Below are positions 8,833 through 17,595 of a stretch of DNA of 64,000 bases, in pieces; position 1 is the first letter of the stretch, and every line of letters begins with the position of its first letter. This stretch comes from Cellulomonas marina. GTDB lineage: Bacteria > Actinomycetota > Actinomycetes > Actinomycetales > Cellulomonadaceae. Below the pieces are notes generated by a model, which saw nothing but the letters and a program-made list of their open reading frames with translations, had not been told where the DNA came from and ran no database searches. A program made the translations under genes and the position numbers. The stretch is from contig NZ_FOKA01000017.1 of assembly GCF_900111925.1 (NCBI RefSeq), forward strand, positions 16,533 to 80,532. Direction: 5' to 3'.

Positions 8833-10409
8833 GGCTGCTCCTCGCCGTCCGCGCGGGTGCCACCGGTCCCGCCGGTCCCCTGCCGGTCGGCCACCTGCCC
8901 GCCGGCGGCCCCCGGCTCGGGGCGCTGCTCGAACCAGTCGCGGAACGTCTGCCGGGGCAGCACCGGCAGGTCGCGGCTCGACGTCCACAGGCTGCCGGGG
9001 AACGGCAGGCGCCGGACCCGGCGCGGCAGCAGCCGCCGGGCCAGGGGCACCGCCCGCCCGGCCCAGCGGAAGACCGTCCCCGACCGCATCGACAGGGCGG
9101 CCAGCCCGAGTCCGACCGACCACCCCGTCGGGCGCGCGCGCCGGCCCTGGGGGTGCTGCGCCTGGTCGCGCAGGTGCACGAGCGCGGTCGGGATGTCGAT
9201 CTTCACCGGGCACGCGTCGTAGCAGGCGCCGCACAGGCTGCTGGCGAACGGGAGCGTCGCCGCCGGGTCGTGCGGGTCGAGGCCGCCCTCCGCGCCGACG
9301 CCGAGGAGCTGTGGTGTGAGGATCGCGCCGATCGGACCGGGGTAGACCGAGCCGTAGGCGTGCCCGCCCGTGCGCTCGTACACGGGGCAGACGTTGAGGC
9401 AGGCCGAGCAGCGGATGCAGTGGAGGGCTGTCCGGCCGATCTCGTCGGCCAGGGCGCGCGTGCGACCGTTGTCGAGGAGGACGAGGTGGAACTCCTGCGG
9501 CCCGTCCCCCGGCGTCACCCCCGTCCAGAAGGTCGTGTACGGGTTCATCCGCTCCCCCGTCGACGACCGCGGCAGGAGCTGCATGAACACCTCGAGGTCG
9601 GTGAACGTGGGCAGCACCTTCTCGATGCCCATCACCGTGATGAGGACCCGCGGCAGCGTCAGGCACATGCGCCCGTTGCCCTCGGACTCGACCACCGCGA
9701 CCGTGCCCGTGTCGGCGACGGCGAGGTTGGCACCGGAGATGGCGACGTCGGCGCGCAGGAAGCGGGCGCGCAGGTGGGCCCGGGCCGCCGCCGCGAGGTC
9801 GGCCGGTTCCGAGGTGAGGCCGGCCGGTGCGTCGCCCATCGACCCCGTGAAGATGTCCCGGATCTGGTCCCGGTTGCGGTGGATGGCCGGCACGAGGATG
9901 TGGGAGGGCATGTCCCCCGCGAGCTGGACGATGAGCTCGGCCAGGTCGGTCTCGGTGGCCTCGATCCCGGCGGCGGCCAGGTGCTCGTTGAGGCCGATCT
10001 CCTGCGTGGCCATCGACTTCACCTTCACGACCTCGTGGGCGTCGGCCGCGCGGACCAGGTCGGTGACGATGCGGTTGGCCTCCGCGGCGTCCCGCGCCCA
10101 GTGCACGACCCCGCCCCGGGCCGTCACGCTCGCCTCCAGCTGCTCGAGCAGGTCGGGCAGCGTCGCCATGACCTGCTGCTTCACACCGGACCCGGCGGCG
10201 CGCAGGTCTTCCCAGTCCGACAGCTCGGCGGTGACGGCCAGGCGCTTGTCACGGATGGTGTGCGTCGCGCGCCGCAGGTTCGCGCGCAGCTGACCGTCCT
10301 GCAGCGTCTCGTGGGCCGCGTCGGGGAACGTCGGCCCCCAGCGCAGCGGGTCCGCCGGGTCGGCCGCCGGCAGCGGCCGGACGGTCGGCATCCCGAGGTG
10401 GACGCTCAT
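8829..10409 (-). CDS. lutB: Iron-sulfur lactate utilisation protein LutB
   Basis: A 526-residue protein with an N-terminal LUD region (VKVKSMATQEIGLNEHL, ISGANLAVADTGTVAVVESE) and a ferredoxin-like domain near residues 325-400 with two cysteine clusters, CIRCSACLNVCPVYE and CGACYDACPVKIDIP, for two 4Fe-4S centres. It passes electrons in L-lactate oxidation. It is coupled to lutA (ATGA) and lutC (GTGA). The tail after residue 480 is Gly/Thr-rich and poorly conserved in appearance. Confidence 0.95.
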   Translation of the reverse strand: MSVHLGMPTVRPLPAADPADPLRWGPTFPDAAHETLQDGQLRANLRRATHTIRDKRLAVTAELSDWEDLRAAGSGVKQQVMATLPDLLEQLEASVTARGGVVHWARDAAEANRIVTDLVRAADAHEVVKVKSMATQEIGLNEHLAAAGIEATETDLAELIVQLAGDMPSHILVPAIHRNRDQIRDIFTGSMGDAPAGLTSEPADLAAAARAHLRARFLRADVAISGANLAVADTGTVAVVESEGNGRMCLTLPRVLITVMGIEKVLPTFTDLEVFMQLLPRSSTGERMNPYTTFWTGVTPGDGPQEFHLVLLDNGRTRALADEIGRTALHCIRCSACLNVCPVYERTGGHAYGSVYPGPIGAILTPQLLGVGAEGGLDPHDPAATLPFASSLCGACYDACPVKIDIPTALVHLRDQAQHPQGRRARPTGWSVGLGLAALSMRSGTVFRWAGRAVPLARRLLPRRVRRLPFPGSLWTSSRDLPVLPRQTFRDWFEQRPEPGAAGGQVADRQGTGGTGGTRADGEEQP

Positions 10410-11245
10410 GCCCCGACCTCCGCCCGCCCCGCCGACCGCCCCGCGCCACGCCCCGCGGCCCGCCCGACGTGCGCGACCTCGGGCTCGGGCCGCCACGGGT
10501 GCTCACGCGTCGCGGCGAGGATCTCCGCCAGGTGCAGCGACCGCACCCCCGAGCCGCCCCGGTCCAGCGCGCCGGAGATGTTCATGAGGCAGGACCAGTC
10601 CCCCGCCGTGAGGTACGGGGCGCCGGTCGACACCACGTTCGCGCACTTGTCCGCCACCATCGCGGCCGACGTCTCGGAGTTCTTCAGCGAGAAGGTGCCG
10701 CCGAACCCGCAGCACTGGTCCGCCTCGGGCAGGTCCACGAGCTCGAGGCCGGCCACGGCGCGCAGGAGCCGGGTGGGCCGGTCCCCCACCCGGAGCATCC
10801 GGAGGGAGTGGCAGGTGGGGTGGTAGGTCACGCGGTGCGGGAACCACGCGCCGACGTCGGTCACCCCGAGCACGTCGACCAGGAGCTCCGAGAGCTCGTA
10901 CGTGCGGCCGGCGAGCTGCTCGGCCCGCCGGGCCAGGCGCTCGTCGCCCGCCCGGCGGCACACCATGCCCTGCTGGTGGCGCGTGGCCGCCACGCAGGAC
11001 CCCGACGGGGCGACGACGGCGTCCCACTCCCCGTCGAGCACCGGTTCGAACGCGCGCACGTGGTTGCGGATGACCGGCAGCGCCTGCCCCTGGTAGCCCG
11101 AGTTCACGTGCATCTGCCCGCAGCACGCCTGCCCGGCGGGGACGTCGACCTCGTGGCCGAGGCGCTCGAGCACCCGGACGGTCGCCTGGGCGGCCTGCGG
11201 GAACAGCGCGTCCGACAGGCAGGTGGCGAAGATGGCGATGCGCAC
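10406..11245 (-). CDS. lutA: Lactate utilisation protein LutA (CCG-domain)
   Basis: A 279-residue protein with two cysteine-rich CCG domains (ACCGQMHVNSG and DQCCGFGGTFSLKN), as in LutA, LldE and heterodisulfide reductase subunits. It is the presumed catalytic Fe-S subunit of lactate oxidation. The ATG at 11245 follows GGAAGAG. It heads lutABC. An 11-base-pair hairpin stands between it and the upstream rhamnulose aldolase gene, so it may have its own promoter, though read-through is possible. The last 30 residues are a low-complexity Gly/Arg/Ala tail. Confidence 0.95.
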   Translation of the reverse strand: MRIAIFATCLSDALFPQAAQATVRVLERLGHEVDVPAGQACCGQMHVNSGYQGQALPVIRNHVRAFEPVLDGEWDAVVAPSGSCVAATRHQQGMVCRRAGDERLARRAEQLAGRTYELSELLVDVLGVTDVGAWFPHRVTYHPTCHSLRMLRVGDRPTRLLRAVAGLELVDLPEADQCCGFGGTFSLKNSETSAAMVADKCANVVSTGAPYLTAGDWSCLMNISGALDRGGSGVRSLHLAEILAATREHPWRPEPEVAHVGRAAGRGAGRSAGRAEVGA

Positions 11246-11287
11246 GTGCTCTTCCTATCCCAGAGGTCCGACACGACGACGCCGCCC

Positions 11288-11323
11288 CCCCGACCCGCTC
11301 ACAGGCCGGGGGGCGGGTCGGGG
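11288..11323 (-). terminator. Hairpin terminator after the aldolase/dehydrogenase gene
   Basis: CCCCGACCCGC (11288-11298) pairs perfectly with GCGGGTCGGGG (11313-11323). The hairpin begins two bases past the stop codon of the upstream gene. No T-run follows, which is common in high-GC terminators. Confidence 0.65.
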
Positions 11324-11324
11324 C

Positions 11325-13379
11325 TCAGCGCAGGAACGCCGCCGCGACGCCGGAGTCGACCGGCACGTGCAGCCCCGTGGTCTGCACCAGGTCCGGCCCC
11401 GTCAGCGCGAAGACGGCGGCCGCCACGTGCTCCGGCAGCACCTCCTGCTTGAGCAGGGTGCGCTGCGCGTAGTACGTGCCCAGCTCCGTCTCCGGCACGC
11501 CGTACACGGCCGCTCGCTGCGCGCCCCACCCGCCCGCGAAGATGCCCGAACCGCGCACCACGCCGTCCGGGTTCACGCCGTTGACCCGGATGCCGTGCTC
11601 ACCGAGCTCCGCCGCCAGGAGGCGCACCTGGTGGGCCTGGTCGGCCTTCGTCGCCGAGTAGGCGATGTTGTTGGGCCCTGCGAACAGCGAGTTCTTCGAG
11701 GCGATGTAGACGATGTCGCCACCCATGCCCTGGGCGATCATGGCGCGTGCGGCCTCGCGGGCGACGAGGAACGAGCCGCGCGCCATGACGTCGTGCTGGA
11801 GGTCCCAGTCCCTGACGGTCGTCTCCAGCAGCGGCTTCGAGATGGACAGCCCGGCGTTGTTGACGACGAGGTCCACACCCCCGAAGGCGAGCGCGGCCTC
11901 GCGCACCAGCGCGGCCACCGCCTCCTCGTCCGTCACGTCCGCGCGCACCGCGACGGCGACGTCGGGGCCGCCGAGCGCGTCGGCGACCTCCTGCGCGCCC
12001 TCGAGGTTGAGGTCCGCGATGACGACGCACGCGCCCTCCGCCGCGAGCCGCTCGGCGATGGCCTTGCCGATGCCCGACCCGGCGCCGGTGACGACGGCGA
12101 TCCGCGTCGCCAGGGGCTCGGGCGCGGGCATGCGCCGCAGCTTGGCCTCCTCCAGCGCCCAGTACTCGATGCGGAACTTCTCCGCCTCGTCGATGGGGGC
12201 GTAGGTGCTGATCGCCTCGGCGCCGCGCATCACGTTGATCGCGTTGACGTAGAACTCGCCGGCCACGCGCGCCGTCTGCTTGTCCTTGCCGAACGAGAAC
12301 ATGCCCACGCCGGGGACGAGCACGATCGCCGGGTCCGCGCCGCGGATCGCCGGGCTGTCCGGCGTCGCGTGCCGGTCGTAGTAGGCCTGGTACTGCGCGC
12401 GGTACTCCGCGTGCAGCTCCTTCAGCCGGGCGACGACGTCGTCGAGCGGGGCGTCGGACGGCAGGTCGACGACGAGCGGCGAGACCTTCGTCCGCAGGAA
12501 GTGGTCGGGGCAGGACGTCCCGAGCGCGGCCAGGCGGCCCAGCGCCCCCCGCGACACGAAGTCCAGGACCACGTCGGAGTCCGTCAGGTGGCCCACCTGC
12601 GGGCGGTCCGTCGACGCCAGCCCGCGGACCACGGGCGCCAGGGCGGCGGCCCGCAGGCGGCGCTCGGCCTCGGACAGCGCGGCGTAGCCCTCGCGCACCG
12701 GACCGAACGGGTGCGTGCCCTGCGCCTCGAGCGCGGCGGTGCGCTCGGCGACGTACTGCTCTGCGGTGCGGACGATCTCGAGCGAGCGCGCCTCGGCCTC
12801 CTCGGACGTGGCACCCCACGCGGTGATGCCGTGCCCGCCGAGGATGCAGCCGATCGCCTCGGGGTGCGCCGCGTGCACGGCGGCGATGTCCAGGCCGAGC
12901 TGGAAGCCGGGGCGGCGCCAGGGGACCCACACGACGCGGTCGCCGAAGACCTCCGCCGTCAGCTTCTCGCCGTCGGCGGCCGTCGCGAGGGCGATGCCGG
13001 CGTCCGGGTGGAGGTGGTCGACGTGCGCCGCGCCGACGAGGCCGTGCATCGCGGTGTCGATCGACGGGGCGGCACCGCCCTTGCCGTGCAGGCAGTAGTC
13101 GAACGCCGCCACCATCTCGTCCTCGCGGTCGACGCCGGGGTAGACGCCGACGAGCGCGCGCAGCCGGTCCAGGCGCAGCACCGCCAGGTTCTTCTCCGTC
13201 AGGGTGCCCAGGTCCCCGCCGGAGCCCTTGACCCACAGCAGCTCGACGGGCTCACCGGTCACCGGGTCCGTGTCGGTGCCCTTGGCGGACGTGTTCCCGC
13301 CCGCGTAGTTCGTGGTGCGCGGGTCGGCGCCCAGGCGGTTGGACCGGGCGATCAGGGCGGCGGCCTCGGGGTGCGTCAT
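11325..13379 (-). CDS. rhaD: Bifunctional rhamnulose-1-phosphate aldolase / L-lactaldehyde dehydrogenase
   Basis: A 684-residue fusion. The N-terminal class II aldolase (about residues 1-410) has TNYAGGNTSAKG, zinc-type histidines in HVDHLHPDAG and GGHGITAWG. The C-terminal short-chain dehydrogenase (from about residue 428) has VVTGAGSGIGKA, NNAGLS and the catalytic YSATK. The aldolase half splits rhamnulose-1-phosphate into dihydroxyacetone phosphate and L-lactaldehyde; in this fusion family the second half is thought to oxidise lactaldehyde to lactate. The lutABC genes just downstream would continue to pyruvate. A LacI-type operator lies 124 bases upstream of the start. Confidence 0.94.
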   Translation of the reverse strand: MTHPEAAALIARSNRLGADPRTTNYAGGNTSAKGTDTDPVTGEPVELLWVKGSGGDLGTLTEKNLAVLRLDRLRALVGVYPGVDREDEMVAAFDYCLHGKGGAAPSIDTAMHGLVGAAHVDHLHPDAGIALATAADGEKLTAEVFGDRVVWVPWRRPGFQLGLDIAAVHAAHPEAIGCILGGHGITAWGATSEEAEARSLEIVRTAEQYVAERTAALEAQGTHPFGPVREGYAALSEAERRLRAAALAPVVRGLASTDRPQVGHLTDSDVVLDFVSRGALGRLAALGTSCPDHFLRTKVSPLVVDLPSDAPLDDVVARLKELHAEYRAQYQAYYDRHATPDSPAIRGADPAIVLVPGVGMFSFGKDKQTARVAGEFYVNAINVMRGAEAISTYAPIDEAEKFRIEYWALEEAKLRRMPAPEPLATRIAVVTGAGSGIGKAIAERLAAEGACVVIADLNLEGAQEVADALGGPDVAVAVRADVTDEEAVAALVREAALAFGGVDLVVNNAGLSISKPLLETTVRDWDLQHDVMARGSFLVAREAARAMIAQGMGGDIVYIASKNSLFAGPNNIAYSATKADQAHQVRLLAAELGEHGIRVNGVNPDGVVRGSGIFAGGWGAQRAAVYGVPETELGTYYAQRTLLKQEVLPEHVAAAVFALTGPDLVQTTGLHVPVDSGVAAAFLR

Positions 13380-13502
13380 CGGCGGGTCTCCGTGAGGTGG
13401 GACGAGGGGGGCTGCGGTCGGCGCGCGGTCCGACGTCCGGCGCGGGCGCCCCGTCGGTCGACCCCGGGCACCGGCCCGGCGCTCCGCCGTGCCGTTCGCC
13501 CT

Positions 13503-13514
13503 TGAATCGATTCA
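13503..13514. promoter_or_regulatory. LacI-type operator (TGAATCGATTCA) at the aldolase promoter
   Basis: A perfect 12-base palindrome with the central CG typical of LacI-family sites. It lies nine bases past a candidate -10 box and would block the start of transcription. A near-identical site stands upstream of rhaI (17463-17474). The LacI protein encoded at 13597-14670 is the likely binder. Confidence 0.75.
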
Positions 13515-13523
13515 CGCAGGGCG

Positions 13524-13553
13524 ACGGTAGCAGGACCGCCGACCCGCCTGCAA
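13524..13553 (-). promoter_or_regulatory. Candidate promoter of the aldolase gene
   Basis: On the minus strand TTGCAG (13548-13553) and TACCGT (13524-13529) are separated by 18 bases. The palindromic operator follows directly at the expected start of transcription. Confidence 0.5.
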
Positions 13554-13570
13554 GGACCTCGTCGTCCGTT

Positions 13571-13590
13571 CCCCGCCCGCCGGGCGGGCC
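13571..13590 (-). terminator. Possible hairpin terminator after the LacI gene
   Basis: CCCGCCCG and CGGGCGGG lie nearly back to back, seven to 26 bases past the LacI stop codon. The stem is GC-only with a small loop and no T-run, so support is modest. Confidence 0.35.
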
Positions 13591-13596
13591 CGGAGG

Positions 13597-14670
13597 TCAC
13601 GACGTGGGCGACGACCCGCCCGCCCCCGCGCGAGCGCGGCCGGGCACGAGGGACGAGGCCCGCACGACGAGCTCGGGCTGGAACACCACGTGCTCCGCGG
13701 GCTCGCCCGGCCCGCGCGCGAGCAGCAGGTCGGCGGCGCGGTACCCCATCTCGAGCGCCGGCTGGCGCACGGACGTCAGGGGCATCGCCAGCTCGCTCGC
13801 GATGTCGATGTCGTCGTACCCGACGCACGCCACGCGCGACAGGAGCGCCGTCCCCCCCAGGCGTCGCAGCGCACGCTGCACGCCGACCGCGACGAGGTCG
13901 TTGACGCACAGCACGGCCTCGGGCGGCCGGCCGCCCGACGCATCGACGAGCCGGCCCATCGCGACGTCGCCCCCACCCGCGTCCAGGGATGTCAGCCGGA
14001 CCTCCTCCACCACGACGTCCGGGTCGAGCCCCTCGTCGGCCACCGCCTCGCGGATCCCCCGCAGCCGGTCGGCGCACTGCCGGATGGTGTGCGGCCCGTT
14101 GAGGAACGTCAGCCGCCGGTACCCCAGCTCGAGCAGGTGGCGCGCGGCCAACGCGCCGCCGGCCGCGTCGTCGACCGACACGGACGACAGGTCGGGCGAC
14201 GAGGACGCCGCGTCGAGGAGGACCACCCGCACGCCCCGGCGCTGCACCGCCCGCAGGGGCTCGACGTCGAGCGACCCGGGCACGACGAGGAGCCCGACGA
14301 CGCCCTTCTCCTCGAACAGCCGCAGGTAGCGCGCCTCGCGGGCAGGGTCGTCGTCGGAGCTGGCCAGCATGAGCGTGTGGTCGGCCGCCGTCAGCCGGTC
14401 CTCGATGCCGCGTGCGACCTCGGTGAAGAACGGGTTGCGGATGTCCAGCAGGATCGCGCCGACCGTCGTGATGGTGCCCGCGCGGAGCTGGCGCGCCAGC
14501 CCGTTGGGCACGAAGGACAGCTCCTCGATCGCCGCCTCCACCCGGGCGCGCGTCGCGGGCGCGACCGTCTCCGGGCGGTTGAGCACGTTGGACACGGTCC
14601 CCACGGACACACCCGCCTGACGGGCGACGTCCGCGACGGACGCGCGGCGGGGCGTCGTCGCTCGCGGCAC
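13597..14670 (-). CDS. LacI-family regulator of rhamnose utilisation
   Basis: A 357-residue repressor. The N-terminal HTH and hinge (ASVADVARQAGVSVGTVSNV, then GLARQLRAG) precede a sugar-binding core (about residues 65-340) with GYDDIDIASELAMPLTSVRQP. It lies between rhaB and the aldolase gene on the same strand. The two palindromes TGAATCGATTCA and TGAATCGTTTCA upstream of the aldolase and rhaI genes fit LacI-type half-sites, so it probably represses both until a rhamnose-derived inducer binds. The start is a GTG at 14670 with AAGGA upstream. The effector is inferred from context. Confidence 0.9.
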   Translation of the reverse strand: MPRATTPRRASVADVARQAGVSVGTVSNVLNRPETVAPATRARVEAAIEELSFVPNGLARQLRAGTITTVGAILLDIRNPFFTEVARGIEDRLTAADHTLMLASSDDDPAREARYLRLFEEKGVVGLLVVPGSLDVEPLRAVQRRGVRVVLLDAASSSPDLSSVSVDDAAGGALAARHLLELGYRRLTFLNGPHTIRQCADRLRGIREAVADEGLDPDVVVEEVRLTSLDAGGGDVAMGRLVDASGGRPPEAVLCVNDLVAVGVQRALRRLGGTALLSRVACVGYDDIDIASELAMPLTSVRQPALEMGYRAADLLLARGPGEPAEHVVFQPELVVRASSLVPGRARAGAGGSSPTS

Positions 14671-14736
14671 GCGTGGATCCTTCCACAGGTCGGGGCCGCC
14701 TCCGGCCGTCGCCGCGCAGGGAGCGCGCCCGCGCGC

Positions 14737-16260
14737 CTACACGTCCGCGAGGCGCCGTTCCGCGCGCTCCCAGGCCGCGGCGCCGGCGGCCGTCGGCTCG
14801 TACCGCACGAGGTCGCCCGACGCGCGGACGACCTCGCGGACCGCGGGCAGGCCGCCCTCGAGGTGGCCGAGCGCCACCGCCTGCACGAGCAGGTTGCCCA
14901 TGGCCGTGCCCTCGACCGGGCCGGCGACCACCGGCAGACCGGTCGCGTCCGCGGTGAGCCGGCACAGCAGCGCGTTGCGCGAGCCGCCGCCGACGACGTG
15001 CACCACGTCGACGTCCACCCCCGCCAGCTCACCCGCGGTGCGGACGGCCCGGCGGTAGGCGAGGGCCAGCGAGTCGAGGATGCACCTCGTCACCTCCGCC
15101 GGGCTCTCCGGCACGGGTCCGAGGCCACCGCCGGTCCGCCGGGCGGCGGCGACGACACGCGCCGGCATGTCGCCCGGCGGCGCGAAGGCCGGGTCGTCGA
15201 CGTCGACCACCGCCCGCAGCGGCGGCACCTCCGCGGCTGCGGCGAGCAGGTCCGTCAGCTCCTGGGGGCGGCCCTGCGCCCGCCAGGTGCGCAGGGACTC
15301 CTGCAGCAGCCACAGCCCGGCGACGTTGCGCAGGAAGCGGACCGTGCCCTCGACGCCGCGCTCGTTGGTGAAGTTCGCGGCCCGGCCCGCCTCCGACAGC
15401 ACCGGCTCCGGCCGCTCCAGCCCGACGAGGGACCACGTGCCCGACGAGATGTACGCGGACCGCTCGGACGTCAGCGGGACCGCCGCGACCGCCGACGCCG
15501 TGTCGTGCGACCCGACGGCGACGACCTGCGCGCCGGACAGCCCGAGGCCGGCGGCGACGGGGTCCAGCACCGACCCGACGACGGTCCCCGGGAGGACGAC
15601 CTCGGGCAGGAGCCGGGACAGGTCCTCCCCCGTGACGGCCTTCAGCGCGTCGAGGGCGGCCCCGCTCCACGTCAGCGTGGCGGCGTCGACCATCGCGGTC
15701 GTGGACGCGTTGGTCAGCTCCGCCACGCGGCGGCCGGTGAGCCAGAAGCCCAGGAGGTCGGGGACCAGCAGCAGGTCCTCGGCCGCACGCACCCGGGCGC
15801 TGCCCGCCTCGGCCACGAGCTGGAAGAGCGTGTTGAAGGGCTGCACCTGTATGCCCGTCCGCTCGTACAGCGCGGCGGCCGGCAGCGCCTCGAAGAGCCG
15901 CTCGGGCGCCCCCTGCGTCCGCGCGTCGCGGTAGTGCACGGGGTTGCCCAGCAGCTCGCCGTCGCCGTCGAGCAGCCCGTAGTCGACCGCCCACGTGTCG
16001 ACGCCGATGCCGGCGACGGGTCCGTGGTCACGGGCGGCGACGGCCAGCCCCTCGCGCACCCCCTGCCACAGGGAGAGCACGTCCCACGACAGCCGCTCAC
16101 GGGCGCCGCCCACGCTCCACGCCGTCGTCGTCACCGGGGTGTTGGCGAACCGGCCGACCTCGTGCGTGACCAGCCGTCCCTCGACGAGCCGGCCGGTGAG
16201 AACACGTCCGCTGGAGGCCCCGAGGTCGACGGCCGCCAGCGTCGGTGACCGCCGGTCCAC
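14737..16260 (-). CDS. rhaB: L-rhamnulokinase RhaB
   Basis: A 507-residue FGGY-family sugar kinase that phosphorylates L-rhamnulose. Landmarks are AAVDLGASSGRVLTGRL at the start, GIGVDTWAVDYGLLD, the VGSHDTASAVAAVPL and SSGTWSLVGLE blocks, and the C-terminal ATP motif VVGGGSRNALLCRLTADATG. These match rhamnulokinases rather than xylulose or glycerol kinases. The GTG at 16260 directly abuts the rhaI stop, so the two are cotranscribed. Confidence 0.95.
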   Translation of the reverse strand: MDRRSPTLAAVDLGASSGRVLTGRLVEGRLVTHEVGRFANTPVTTTAWSVGGARERLSWDVLSLWQGVREGLAVAARDHGPVAGIGVDTWAVDYGLLDGDGELLGNPVHYRDARTQGAPERLFEALPAAALYERTGIQVQPFNTLFQLVAEAGSARVRAAEDLLLVPDLLGFWLTGRRVAELTNASTTAMVDAATLTWSGAALDALKAVTGEDLSRLLPEVVLPGTVVGSVLDPVAAGLGLSGAQVVAVGSHDTASAVAAVPLTSERSAYISSGTWSLVGLERPEPVLSEAGRAANFTNERGVEGTVRFLRNVAGLWLLQESLRTWRAQGRPQELTDLLAAAAEVPPLRAVVDVDDPAFAPPGDMPARVVAAARRTGGGLGPVPESPAEVTRCILDSLALAYRRAVRTAGELAGVDVDVVHVVGGGSRNALLCRLTADATGLPVVAGPVEGTAMGNLLVQAVALGHLEGGLPAVREVVRASGDLVRYEPTAAGAAAWERAERRLADV

Positions 16261-17427
16261 TCAGGCCCCCCAGCCGGCCTGCTGCCCGCCCACGCGCTCG
16301 GCGACCGTGCGCTCCGCGTAGCCGGACGCCCGGTACGCCGCCAGCGGGTCCGCGGGCAGCCCGCGCTCCTCCCGCCAGGCGGCGAGGTCGGGCCGCACGT
16401 CGGTGTAGAAGGCGTCCATGACCAGGCCGTTGGCACCCAGCACGTCCCCGGCGTCCTGCGCCGCCCGCAGCGCCTCCTGGTCGACGAGGAGGGCGCGCGC
16501 GGTCATCTCCTGCACGTTGAGCACGGACCGGATCTGGCCGGGGATCTTGTCCTCGACGTTGTGGCACTGGTCGAGCATGAACGCCACCGGCGAGCCCTCC
16601 TCCAGGCCGCCCCCGCGGACGACCTCGAAGAGGATGCGGAACAGCTGGAAGGGGTCGGCCGCGCCGACGATGAGGTCGTCGTCGGCGTAGAAGCGGGAGT
16701 TGAAGTCGAAGGAGCCCAGCCGGCCCAGGCGGATGAGCTGGGCGACGATGAACTCGATGTTCGTGCTCGGCGCGTGGTGCCCCGTGTCGAGGCACACCAT
16801 GGCCCGCTCCCCCAGCGCCGTGACGTGCGCGTAGGAGGTGCCCCAGTCCGGCACGTCCATCGTGTAGAAGTACGGCTCGAAGATCTTGTACTCCAGCACG
16901 AGCCGCTGCTCGGGGCCCAGCCGGTCGTAGATCGTCCGCAGGGACTCCGCGAGGCGGTCCTGGCGGCCCCGGATGTCCCCCTGCCCCGGGTAGTTGGTGC
17001 CGTCCGGCAGCCAGATCTTCAGGTCCTGCGACCCGGTCTCGTGCATGACGTCGATGCACGCGAAGTGGTGGTCGACCGCCTTCTGGCGGATGCGCGGGTC
17101 CGTGTGGGTCAGGGAGCCGAGCTTGTAGTCGTCGTCCTGGAACGTGTTGGAGTTGATGGTCCCCAGCCGCACGCCCAGGTCCTCGGCGTACGCGGCCAGC
17201 TTGCCCCAGTCGTCGACCAGGTCCCACGGGATGTGCAGCGCGACGGACGGCGCCAGCCCTGTGAGGCGGTGGACCTCCGCCGCGTCCTCGAGCTTCTCCT
17301 GCACGGTCCGCGGGGTGCCGGGGGTGCTGAACACCTTGAACCGGGTGCCGGCGTTGCCGAAGGCCCAGCTCGGCAGCTCGATGGCCTGCCGCTCGAGCGT
17401 GCGCAGGACGGTGGGGTCGATGGTCAC
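16261..17427 (-). CDS. rhaI: L-rhamnose isomerase (RhaI type)
   Basis: A 388-residue TIM-barrel isomerase that converts L-rhamnose to L-rhamnulose. Metal and substrate residues are visible in LEYKIFEPYFYTMDVPDWG, VCLDTGHHAPSTNIEF and DFNSRFYADDD. I chose the GTG at 17427 (MTIDPTVLRTLERQ), which has GAGGA upstream. The open frame continues to 17499 but that would place a LacI-type operator and the promoter inside the gene. It heads the rhaI-rhaB operon. Confidence 0.95.
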   Translation of the reverse strand: MTIDPTVLRTLERQAIELPSWAFGNAGTRFKVFSTPGTPRTVQEKLEDAAEVHRLTGLAPSVALHIPWDLVDDWGKLAAYAEDLGVRLGTINSNTFQDDDYKLGSLTHTDPRIRQKAVDHHFACIDVMHETGSQDLKIWLPDGTNYPGQGDIRGRQDRLAESLRTIYDRLGPEQRLVLEYKIFEPYFYTMDVPDWGTSYAHVTALGERAMVCLDTGHHAPSTNIEFIVAQLIRLGRLGSFDFNSRFYADDDLIVGAADPFQLFRILFEVVRGGGLEEGSPVAFMLDQCHNVEDKIPGQIRSVLNVQEMTARALLVDQEALRAAQDAGDVLGANGLVMDAFYTDVRPDLAAWREERGLPADPLAAYRASGYAERTVAERVGGQQAGWGA

Positions 17428-17462
17428 GGCAGGTCCTCGGGTGTCTCGACGATGACGACCCG

Positions 17463-17474
17463 TGAATCGTTTCA
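17463..17474. promoter_or_regulatory. LacI-type operator (TGAATCGTTTCA) at the rhaI promoter
   Basis: Differs from the aldolase operator at one base of 12. It lies 36 bases upstream of rhaI and 15 bases downstream of a consensus -35 box (TTGACA on the minus strand, 17490-17495), so it covers the expected -10 region. Confidence 0.72.
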
Positions 17475-17489
17475 TCGACGCGGCCGAGG

Positions 17490-17495
17490 TGTCAA
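17490..17495 (-). promoter_or_regulatory. -35 box (TTGACA) of the rhaIB promoter
   Basis: A consensus TTGACA reads on the minus strand. The -10 is weak (AACGAT or similar) and is overlapped by the operator at 17463-17474. Confidence 0.5.
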
Positions 17496-17523
17496 GCACC
17501 GGCGGGAGGAGCTGTCGACCGAC

Positions 17524-17556
17524 GAGGGGGCCGGCCCTCGTCCGGCCGACCCCCTC
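17524..17556 (-). terminator. Hairpin terminator after the cytidylyltransferase gene
   Basis: GAGGGGGCCGGCC (17524-17536) pairs with GGCCGACCCCCTC (17544-17556) with one mismatch. It lies 40 bases past the stop at 17596 and ahead of the rhaI promoter, separating the two units. Confidence 0.6.
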
Positions 17557-17595
17557 CGCAAGCCCTCCCGCACGTCCGTCGCGCGGGACCGCCCG

